Positions 13,201 to 25,200 of a DNA stretch of 64,000 bases are shown piece after piece. The notes under the pieces are model-generated. The model saw only the letters and a list, made by a program, of their open reading frames with translations. It was not told the DNA's origin and searched no databases. The first letter of the stretch is position 1. Every line of letters begins with the position of its first letter. The position numbers and the translations under genes are program-made. This DNA comes from Platycnemis pennipes (Eukaryota > Arthropoda > Insecta > Odonata > Platycnemididae): NCBI GenBank assembly GCA_933228895.1, contig OW121847.1, forward strand, positions 128,506,350 to 128,570,349. Reading direction: 5' to 3'.

Positions 13201-16200
13201 ACAACACCTAATCAATGTAATACATTATTTTTTTAATTGCAATTTTCTACATTTTATTAAACGTAAAACATTATTTTACAAACAAAAAAATAATCAACAT
13301 AATATTCTACATAATCTATGCAATATTCTACATAATCTACATTATCTACACTATTTTCTACGTGTATGTAGAAAAATAATATTCTACATGTAATGACCCA
13401 ACCCTGCAGTATAACGGGCTTCTACTGTATTTTGGGTCACCATTTAATAGGTGGTTGTGGACATGGATTTAGATTTCCTGAACCCATTCTGAGAATGGGA
13501 CAACAGATTGAATGATTCTAGATATGGTACCAGTTGGTTGTAGAAGACCTTTTTAAAAATTTTACCTAACTGATTCAGCAGGGAAATGGGACGATATGAA
13601 TCCATTGTTTGCTACCTTTGCCTTTGTAGAGAGTAACAACTTTGGCAGTTTTAAGAGCATCTAGGTAGGATGCTCTTATAATCATAATCATAATAATAGA
13701 CCTAATCTAGGTGGATATGCTATTTGCAAGATACTCTTAAAGTCTTTCTTCTTAACAGGGTATCATAATATCTATTATTTTCAAAATCGTTGTTACATTT
13801 TTAAACTCATTATTGTGGTTAGTGTGAATACTCCACCTCATGTAAAGGATTTTTCTGAACTTTAACTTTATTGCTGAAATTTCTCTTTAATTGTCTCCCC
13901 TTCAGTCATAAAACATAATTACCACAGTTTCCAATGTATACTAGAATTCTGTTAATTAGCATTGTTTTTCGATCGATGAGAGTATTATTTGCTTCAGGTA
14001 TTGTCAGTGTAAAAGCAACTTGGAATGATTTTCAGGTAAAGGAGGGAAAGCTGCTCTAGTAAAAAGTGTACGTGGCTCATCTGGAGTTATAGTCACGTCA
14101 TATGAAGGCTTGTCAAGGCAGGCAGATGATCTCAGCTTGCTAGACTGGCATATTATTGTTTTAGATGAAGGGCATGTTATACGGAACCCAGATGCTAGAA
14201 TTACATTGGCTGCTAAAAGACTTCGCACACCTCATCGCCTGTTGCTATCTGGATCTCCCCTCCAAAATAATCTCCGTGAACTGTGGTCCCTTTTTGACTT
14301 CATCTATCCCGGAAAATTAGGAACACTTCCTGTATTTACTGCAGAGTTTGCAGTTCCAATTACTCAAGGCGGATATGCTACTGCATCTCAAGTTCAAGTA
14401 AGTTTTCCACAACTTTTTTTTCAACAACAATTTTTTCTGACATTGAGAAATAAATTTTACTATCACATAATAACCATTGAAAATGTATTTAAAATTTTCC
14501 CCTCAAGGTTGTCACAGCATATAAGTGTGCAACAGTGTTGAAAGACACCATTGCTCCTTACCTTTTGAGACGAATGAAGAGTGATGTGAAAGATCATATA
14601 AACTTGCCTTCTAAGAATGAGCAGGTAGGCTTAACATATGACCAAATATATGAATTTGATTTTTTCGCTGGTCACAAAAAAATATAATTTTTTTAGGATG
14701 AGGTATGTGATATTTTATAATGGATACGAAACTCAATGAACTAGAAACTCACTAAAAACCTGATTTTTAACAATTATTATCAGCACAAATCAGGAATTGA
14801 TATTTGATTTATTTTAACTGTGGAAAAAATAGTGTTGAATGAGTGGTTTGGTGTATGGAATCAGATTAAAAATTTTATAATTCAGATTTATTTTACACAT
14901 GTAAATAAGTTCATGAAATTGTTATGCTTTATTTTCGTTATTTCTTTTGCCTCTTTTTCAGGTGCTGTTTTGTCGATTGACTGATGAGCAGCGAGAACTT
15001 TATAGAGAATATATTAAATCTGGAGATGTTGACAGGATTCTTTCGGGCTCCTTGAAAATTTTTGTTGGTCTGATTAATTTGCGCAAGATATGCAATCATC
15101 CGCATTTGTATAGTGGTGGACCAAAATTATATAAATGGGTGAGGAGTCTTCATTTAGTTGTGTAGTTGATGCATATGTGATAATTTTATGTTAAATTGAA
15201 GCATTTCTCATTAAGCATTTTAATGAAAATGCTGGTGCTCTTCCATGATAATAGTACGATAAGGGTATTCTAATTGGGGTAAGTGCATACTCTAAAATTC
15301 AAAGTTTGTGTTTCCTCTCCTCCTACCAGTTTTTAGATGTTCATGCAAAATTGACAATTTGGCAACATCTCATTGAAACTATTCTTCATAGACACGTCAG
15401 GTCATTTTAGGAAGAAAAATAAACTAAGAGAAAATAATCACACTTTTGAAAATTGTCTCAATGATGCACTTGCCCTGGTTTTGGAGGAAAACAACTTCGG
15501 CTATTACTCACATTATTCAAAATATGGCAAAGACTTCAACACAGGTTTTTCACTAGCTTCATTGATAAATGTTATAATGACATGAGATTTGTATCCACCA
15601 ATGATAAGTAAGGTTAGTTTTGGATCAACAGACTCAATGATATCAAAAAAAGGGTGCTAAAAAAGTTTTTCTAAAAGAGCTTTCTCCATTCATCTATTTT
15701 CAGAAGCAGTGAGTATAGTGTTCCAAAAAACAGTTCCTGTAGGGGCCATCTACAGATCCCAAGCATTTTCCCCCTAAAAATGACTACTGTGACTGCTTTT
15801 TACCCAGCAATATAATACATAAAACAAGACACATTTTGCCTCCTGCCTTTTGCACTCTCTTTTGTCCGATTTGTGCCAACAGCTCCTGCAACCATTGTCT
15901 TGCCGGGATCTTTTAAAATGATTTATCATCCAAATTATAAATTACTAGCGGAAGGTGTCTGTTGATTCTCAACAAGGGGGATAAAAGTAGGAAGTAATAG
16001 AGCAGTTGTGATTTTACTGGAGAGAACCTTTCACCTAACATCTACAAAGTTGGATTTGCCCACACAGTCTGTGTATTTTCATTCTAGCATCTAGGAATCA
16101 TTTGCTTCACATCATTTCATCCAACCGTCCCATTACACCTCCGTGTCATGAAATGGCTGAAATTATGCTGAAATTAGATGTAATTTTCAAATTTCAGTGG

Positions 16201-19200
16201 ATAAACGAAGAAACCTATGTATTTCACTGGCCGTATACTATCAGGGATTAAGCAAGAAGAAATGTAAGCAAATAAATACCAATTCAGACTTATACCATCA
16301 GAGAAAAATCAATCTCAGTATACAGACAAACAGAGTATTGAAAAATCAACACAAATAATTCAAAGGAGTAAGAGAGAAACACAAACGATGTCTCAGTTGA
16401 CAAACCAAAATAAACTTATTTGTGAAGAAAGCCTTCGGTCGCCATGGAAAATGGCTGTTTAAACAGTAAAATTTCACAAATTTCCTTTGAAGTCTTCATA
16501 GTTCTGGTAATATAAACTAAAATCAGTATTCTGTGGTAAAAGTAAAAATTGTTATTGAATTATCTTTCGGCTACTCTGCGTCACAAATATGTCCAATGGA
16601 TATTTTTAATCAAAATATACAGATGAAATATGTGCCTCTAGCCATAAGATTTCTTGAGGGAACCCTTTGACTCCTCTTGGGTCTAACTGGGGTGATCTAT
16701 TTGATGTAGGTAGGCATATCTTTCAACACGAGTAATGGATGCACTACTGTCTTCTTACGTTCCTGTATTATTCACTGAATGTTTCCATTTCATGTGCAGT
16801 GAAGAAAGATTACTTTTACTAAGAATTTACCCTTTCTGAATGATCATTGCTCAGGATAGTTGTACTCTTCTGCCATAACTTTATAGAGCATCTGTAGAGT
16901 TGCTTCTCTGTTGATCTCCAATAATGGTGCCTGACCAAGTCAAATTCCTATATATCATTCGGTTTTTGGCATTTTTTCATGTAATAGTCCTATTGTTGTT
17001 TAAATCGGGAATCTTTGTTCCTAAAATCTATTTATCTTGATAAAGAGATGATTTTTTTGCAAAAAACCACCAAGGAATTGTGAAAGTGTATCCATTGTGT
17101 TGTTTTGATTATTTTCATACATATCATCAGTGAGTGATATTGATAATTGTGATTTATTTTAGCCAGGATATTTATAGCACATATAACCCAGTGGTGAATA
17201 TATCTCATTAATATTTTGGCAACTGACAAGATTTTTATGAACTTTTCCCAATTTACTTAGCACAGTTATACATAGGTTTCATTTAATGACGGAAGGGATG
17301 GAAGGTCTTATCATTCAGTTCTCAGTTTTAAGGTTCCACAAAAGAGAAATTAATTTCTAAGCTGTGAAATGGAATGGACAGAATAAAAATATTTGCTGTT
17401 TTGGTGTACATTTTTGTATAATTGTTTGTAGGCTTTTAAAAACCAAAGTTGAACAATTTTTTAAGTCCAAAAATGAATTTCATTTTATGATATATGTATT
17501 TTATTAAATGATTGCAAATTTAATCTAACGGATATTTTTTGAGGTGGGATTTGTGAGCATGGTATAATGATTCTGTTTCTGTTATTTCTAGGATAATGAG
17601 GACAATATTCCAGTTGAGGAGCGGTATGGCTACTGGAACAAGGCTGGAAAAATGATTGTTGTGGAAAACTTGCTAAGAATCTGGCATCGGCAAGGCCATC
17701 GGGTATTGCTCTTTACTCAGGGAAGGCAGGTATTTAAAAAAGGGAGAGTTAGGCATATTATATTTCTTTCTTGTAACGATTTATAGCAATGAACTGGAAG
17801 GAAATACCAAATGAATAAACCCAAAACAGGTTCAGCTCTAACAGATAGATAAGTTGTCATCTGCTAGCTCAATTGAGTGACTAAGGAAAACAATTGTCAT
17901 CAAAGCTTCAATTCCTTCATATGGCCTATTTTCAGGTACACTAACTGTTAGCGCTTCCGTCATGCCCATCTTTCATATCCATTTTAGGACCCTGGCCTAA
18001 AAAATCACTGAAGCCAAATTAGTGAGTATATTCCATGAAATTGATTATTATTGTGTCAAAGAGTTTGTAGCACCAGTGCTTGTAACAAGATAAATCATCG
18101 AAATATCCTTGATCAAGCTGAGATTAAAACCTTAGACCATAAAGTTACCTGGTAGATGGTAACTGGGTAACTAGAGCCTGTAGTTTTCTCTTGTTATTTA
18201 ATTCAGAGTTTTTGATTCATAACATGAAATACTAAGTAATGAAATTTGTGTTCATTTGGAAAGGAACATAGAGTCACTGTAGGGTTTTGAGTGAAAAATT
18301 TATAGAAAACCAATATATAAAAAAAGTCATAAAAGTCATCTATACAGCTTTCTAATTTTCATAATCAGCTGTAGAACTTGCAAGGGTGCACCTAGAATGT
18401 ATTGTTTGCATTTTCCAATCACACATGTTTTGGCTCATTAGCATTTTTAGTAGCATAATGAGGCCTGTCTTCATTTAAAGAATATTCTATACTTAATGAT
18501 CTTGACATCAGAATATAACCTATTAAAATCAGTAATGTATCTCTTATAGTCATGAATAGCTGATGGTAATGAATGAATCATTTATGAATCCTGCAAAACT
18601 TTGTGGATATTGTTAGGGTAACATTAGCCTTAAGCCAGCACAGAAAATTGTTACCCTTGATTCTGAGAAATGGAATGATAAGACATTTTTCAGAGATTCT
18701 TGCCTCACAAAACCATAGCAGTATTTTTATTTAAGAAAATCCATACACACAACTGAAATTTTTGACTTAAGGCCGTTGTACACGGTACAATTTCTTGTAC
18801 AAGAAATTAGATCATACTCTATATTATTGGATGAAACCATCCAAGATCCACTCCGTAGCTTCTGGGCATGACATGTGACGGTAGTGATGCGTTCATTTAG
18901 TATTCATTAGGTTGGTGTTCTGTTTTCGATCACTTTTATTCCTATAAGCGTGGTAAAACTTCCATTTTTGTTGTACATATTGTGATATTCTTTGTTGCTT
19001 CCATATTATGATATTCTTTGTTGATTCCATATTGTGATATTTGTCGGTCGCATCGGAAGTGTTCTATTTCTCAAAAAATGAGTTGGACACACCAGCAAAC
19101 ATTTAACCTCAATGAAATAAAGATGACGTTATTGAACTAAAAATGATAAACGATAAATGATGGGTTTCATGAGCCGATGAAAGAGTGCAAGTATCCAATC

Positions 19201-22200
19201 GTATAATTTCATTTTATTAATTCTAGGATTAATGGTAGCAAATCATTGTAACCCAGTAACTATGGCAGTATTTTCAAAATACTATCGTCATCGGATACTG
19301 CGACTCAGCTGTTCGACAGAAAACGATATCTGCACATGTTATTGGCGCACAAATTGCATGAATATCTTTGATCGTGTACGACCGTGAACCAACTTCTTGT
19401 ACAATTTCTTGGCCAAATTTAGCCGTTCAATTTATGGTACAAGATATTGTATAGTGTACAACGGCCTTTAGAGACGGTTATGCTATATGTGCATCTATTT
19501 TTTACCACCAATGTGCATCCTTTTCATTATATATTGTAAAAGGTTTGTAGTAACATTGTCTTAGCATGTGGAGGAGAATTGAACTGTCATCACGTAATGG
19601 CCTATTTTTCAATTAATGCTTGGCACATTTCGTAATGGTGTTTATTGTCAGTTCATCTTCTACATACAAGCACCAGCTTATGCAGGAGTATTGATTACCA
19701 AAAACTCGGCTGTGAATAATAGGTAATTTTTGTCTTTTACCAACTTTTTTTCTTCTAAAACAGAATATCACTAGGTATGAACAGAGATCTAAATGAAAAT
19801 AGTTTCTTTTTAAGAATATATTCGTAAATATAATTTAAACAATATAAGTATAAAAATTTGAGCATTCAAATGTAAGCGTTTGAAATTGAAGATGATAAAA
19901 TTTTTGATGCAATGACTGAAAGAAAAAATTAAACTGCGATAGGGATCGAACTTCGCTCACCTCTCGTTGTGTGCCTGATGCCAGCGAATGTAGGCTACCC
20001 ACAGGACATTCTTTGTATTTTTGTAACGCAATACCAGGGCAATGGGGAAAAAAGTCATATTTCTTACAAATTATTGAAATGGTACATAAATGAAAATACG
20101 AGACTTATAATAGTCAATGACAAAAACTCAAATTCGATGTCTTTCCATAGATCATTAACTTAAAATCATGTAAGTGAGGACTTTCTTACCAAAGGACTGG
20201 AAAAAAATGGTTCATAATTGAGTTCGTCGTATAAATGAAAAGTTTCATAAGTGAGGTTGGAACCGACATGGGGTCTTATGGGGATATTTACCGGATCACA
20301 AAAAAAGGTGTATAAATAGGTCGTCATATAAAAGAGGGTCGTATATCCGAGGTTCTACTGTATTTCATAGGTGATATATATAGGGAATAATGAATTTGAA
20401 CCTAGTGAATACTGGTGGCAAGTTTTCAATGATAGCATTTCTTAATGATATTACATAATAAATGTCATTATTGTAAATTTTTATGACAGCAATATTATGA
20501 TCACTGTAATTTTCAACAATTCTTGGGTAATTGAAATAAAAAATACGGAGAAAACCACAATAGCCCTCAGTAATCATTGAAGTGAAGAACGTGAATCATT
20601 GAATCCTTGGATGGGAGTGGATTTCACTTTGGTGAGATCATATAGGGAGGAGATTAACCACAGATTGAATATGTTGGATATCAACGCGGATTCTAACTGG
20701 CATGGTGTGTGTTGTGCTGTGTCACACCATCAAGATGACACTTGTGACAATCCATCCTACTCATTGTGCAATTTGATTTAACTTACTTGAGAGATGTTAG
20801 TGTGGAAGCGAATGAAAAATGTGACATGCGTGGAAAGGGAGGTGAATAATAAAATTATGAGCATGGTTAGGAAGGAAAGAAAATTGTTGGTGGAAATTAA
20901 TATGACAATGTATGGATGGAACATGTGGTTTAAGTCGATACTGAAGCCCTTCTTCATTGAAGATAAGAGGGCTGGGCGGAAGGAAGAAGCATCAAAAGAG
21001 TACATGAGATTGGATGAAGAGGTAGGAAATATGCTGTAGTGAAAAATATAGTGCAGGGAGCATGTATTCGAAAATGCTAAATGTGCCAGGATTTAAGGAT
21101 GGGTTAAAACTTTGATGGATGGATGGAAAAAAAGATTGCATCACTTGAACTAGACTATGAAATATTTTGGTTTGAAAATTTGGCAAATATAATTTTGAAA
21201 AGGCTTTGAATAAGTGAATTCATCATGCAAAAAAAGCAAGGTATAATGTGTTTGAGAAGTCTACCATGGTCAGTATAATATATTTTTGGAAAAATGATTT
21301 CTCTTGTTCAGGCACTGCCCTCTTACTAGTTAACCAAGGAATATATTGTTGGTTATGCCGCTGTTTTCTAACTATCCATGAGGGGTTAATCCAGGAGGGG
21401 GAGGAGGAGAATAGACTGCCATTACCTTAGCTAAATGCTTTTGGTGAAGGAGAATCTAAAGTTGATCCCTTGTATTCATTCTACTACATTTTCTTATTGG
21501 TTGGAGAGGATTGACCTAGATTAAACATAAGATAATGATAATAATATAGATTGAAGTAATAAAAATAGTTGTAACTCCAGTGACTGAAGTTCATTGAATG
21601 TCATTAAAAGTGAAAAGTATTGGTTTGGTAGTAAAAAATGAAAGTAGGTGTTTTTTGATCTGGTCTTAAAATTTTCTGCTGTTTGACTCACTTTGACTAC
21701 TCTCTCTTTTCACTCCCAATTATGTAATCTTTTTTTTAGATGATGTGCATTTTGGAGAGTTTTCTCATTCAACAAGGATATACTTATCTGAAGCTTGATG
21801 GGTCTACTAGTGTTGCTTCAAGACAACCTCTCATTAGTGAGTTTAATAAGGTAAATTATATTTTCTTAAAATACATTAGGGAGATATTTCTGTTTGTTTT
21901 CATGGTTAGCGACTGCTCCCTTGTCCTTTTTTGCACTCATCATTCTATTGTTGAAAGCAAAGAGTGAGCATCTAACCCAAACCTTGCTTCATGTTTTGTT
22001 GCTATCATTAGGTACCATATGATACTTTGTCCCTTACTTTCCTTCTTCACTTCCCTATTTTTCTTCTTTTTTATTTGCTATCCCTCTAGACTTTTTCCTT
22101 GAGTCATCTAGTAAGGAAAACCAATAGTAATGCTGGTTTCATGATGTTTGGTTTGTGTTAACCATCAATTCGTGTTTAGGTTGAATTACTCTGGTGGTTT

Positions 22201-25200
22201 TCAAAATTTCTGGTTACAAAAAGTAGATCAGGCAAAAAATAAGTTGACTAAAACATTAACTGCACAAGAGCATGATCTTGGTTTTTTTTATGTACTTGAT
22301 GCCAATATATTGTGGAAGTCTATTGGAGAAGTGGGTGAAAAAAAAATTCAACCAAACATTATAGGCCTTTAGTGTTTCCATGTTTTGAATAGAATTATAT
22401 CTTCACTATATGTTTTGTCTTCTATATTTGTAATGTTTTGCTTAGAAATGACTTTTATGTTACCTTTTATTGGCATACCGTATACCAGCAGTTAATTGCA
22501 TTTAAGATTTTTCATCAGTGGTGTGAAATATTCCCCTTTTATCATTTTTGTTAGATAGCTATTAGTTTTTTTAAGCCACTTTAATTTTAATCATGTGTTT
22601 TAACTCATTTTTTTTGGCTATTTTATGAAATATGATTGCTGAATTTCAGAATTTAATGAATTTTCCCCTTTCATCCTTGATGATGATTTCATTGTATGAC
22701 CAGTGTCTTTTGGGCCCAGTATTATAATATATGATTTTGTTAGCCAATTGTGAGAGATGTATGAAGGGGTTGTTAATATTTTTTGTGGTGATGGTTTTCT
22801 ATTTAATAATAAGTGCACTAGACCAACTGTTCATTGCCATGAATGTTTACAGCACTAAAGCTTATAGTGAGTAATTTTCTTGCCTTAAAAAATGTTTATC
22901 CATCATCATAAAACCAGGCCTTATAATGACTCTGCATCTTAAGAGGCATGACTTGTATTAAGCATAACAATGATTACACAAGCCTAAATATCTGGTCCAG
23001 TTGCAGATGGTCATGTGAAGAACTAAAAATCCATTGCAGCAGTAGTGCAATAAATATATTTAGCATGAAATACAGTGTTCTTGGAATTCTGTTGAACTTT
23101 GATTTATGAGTATTGTTATGAATAAAATAAAATAATGCTATATGAAATCTACTGGCCATATCCTATCATGAAATTCTTTGTGATTAATAATTTTGCGGAG
23201 TGCAATGCTTAGAGCCCAAGTAATTTCATAGTGTCATATCATGTTTTCTTCGCAATCCTTACCAAATGTTTTTGTTGTTGTGTTTTGATGACTGTAAATT
23301 CACCCTCTTGCCAATGACTTGGGTGCACACACCGTTTCTTTTATTACCAAGTTTTTATTTATCGATATGCTGAAATTTTATCCTGTGGTGAAATTGTTTG
23401 CATAATTCATTTATTTTCATTTTAATGCAGAACACCTCACATTTTGTGTTCCTGTTGACAACACGTGTTGGTGGACTAGGTGTGAACCTTACTGGAGCAA
23501 ATAGAGTTCTCATCTATGATCCAGACTGGAATCCTGCGACTGACATGCAAGCTCGTGAGCGTGCCTGGCGTCCAGGACAACAACGGCATGTTACAGTGTA
23601 CAGATTAGTGACAGCTGGAACTATTGAAGAAAAGATATATCACAGGCAGATATTTAAGCAGTTTTTGACAGACAGAGTACTCCGTGACCCAAAAAGGCGA
23701 AGGTTTTTTAAGTCAAATGATTTGTATGAGTTATTCACTCTTCATGAGGATGGAGATGATTTAGGTAGACGTGGAGCCAAAACAGAAACTTCCGCTATAT
23801 TTGCTGGTACAGGATCTGAAATTCATCCTTCTACCTCATTGTCAGTGAAGAAAAAGAAAATTGATGGGGTACCAATGAAAGGAATAGTTAATACTCATAG
23901 GAAAGAAATAAATAAAGATAGGGGAATTAAATTAATATCTGCAAATGGTGAAAAATGCACCCCTACCTCTGAAGTAAGGAATAAATCATCGTGTGGAAAG
24001 TTTAAATCAGAGAGTAAATCTCCTAGCTCAAAGAAATGTTCAAGTGAAATAAAAACTCTTGAGAATCACAGTAAAGATGAAGTGGTAACATTTTCCAAAG
24101 AAAAAATTGAAATGATGAAAAAAATGGCTCAGAATTTAAGTGAAAAGATTGCACAGAGAATGAAAAATATTCAAACATCAACACTGAGTGAGAAATCTTG
24201 TGATGGAATTGGGAAGAAGTCAGATAATAGCCTGATTGCTAAACATTCCAATGATTCAAAAAAGGATGAAAAGAAGAAATCAAAAAGGCGTAGAACTGAT
24301 TCAGATGAAAATAATAGTCATTCCCATACAGTGCACAAGTCTAGTGGTCATGTTAAGAAAAAAAAACATAAATCCAGAAAGAAAGAATGTACTTTTGAAG
24401 GGGAAAAGGTAGCTCACTTAGTCAGTATTGGGGAATCTTCATCGAAATCAGCCCATTGTAGTGAGGATGATACTGAAGAACTTAACCAAAGTCAAGATGA
24501 CTATGTTCTGAAGAAGTTGTTTTCTAAGTCTGGTATGTTATTTTTAACTTCTATCATTCAATCATTTATCATTTACTTATCTTTATAACTAAAACTAAGA
24601 AATTGCTGTGAGAACAATGTACAATTACATGATGTTTTGTGTACTTGGTACATTATTTCTTCTTATTATGATATCATGTATGAAACAGATAATGCCATGT
24701 ATGTATATCATGGATTGATTACTAGGCGCTTTGTAGTGGATTATCTCCACTCAGCATATTCTTGTCACTCAGTCTTGAGCATATTTACCAACTACATGAC
24801 CCAAAAAAGTAAAGGCTCCTCCCTCTTGATTCAGATGTATTCAAATCCTATGGAGCATGAAGTTAAAATTTAATGTCCTTCAATGTATAAGTTTATAATA
24901 CCTTGAAAGGATTTGGAGAACCTACTGTGTCAGTTTCGATTATTGATATATTTTCCTCCAGGACTTCAAACAGCACTTCGACATGATGTTATAATGGATG
25001 GAGGTGATGCAGATTATGCACTTGTGGAGGGTGAAGCAGAAAGAGTAGCACATGAAGCTGTCCGAGCTTTGAAAGAATCTCGAAGAAATTGTTGGGCTGC
25101 CAGTTCTGGAGTGCCAACATGGACAGGACAAAATGGAAGTATTTGCCAAAACCCAGCTGCAACATTTACCGGAGGCAAACCAAAGGTGTAAGTGTACCTT

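Larger units (their letters stand above)
10942..13406. mobile_element. CAGGGTTGGG-ended DNA element nested in Tigger copy 1
   Basis: The ends are CAGGGTTGGGTCA and TGACCCAACCCTG, perfect 13-bp inverted repeats. Subterminal ATTCTAC motifs are repeated many times in both orientations. The host flanks are CACTATAACG on the left and CAGTATAACG on the right, a roughly 10-bp duplication with one mismatch; the Tigger copy at 30.8 kb shows the empty site. TIR style suggests hAT, but the duplication is longer than 8 bp. No transposase is visible. It is itself interrupted at 11613-12937. Confidence 0.78.
9486..13427. mobile_element. Tigger/pogo-like element copy 1, with nested insertion
   Basis: It starts CAGTGGGAGCTCGGTATA at 9486 and ends with the inverted counterpart TATAACGGGCTTCTACTG at 13427. 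TA on both sides (9484-9485, 13428-13429) is the mariner/pogo target site. Homologous copies are at 30802-32469 and 35121-36740. No transposase frame survives. The bases 10942-13406 belong to a second element, so this copy itself is about 1.48 kb. It interrupts the antisense LINE, whose RT continues on both sides. Confidence 0.85.

Noticed and set aside
21740..21745. ATG-ATG at exon g as an alternative start
   Set aside because: It directly follows a strong acceptor and continues the CSB alignment from exon f; internal Met residues.
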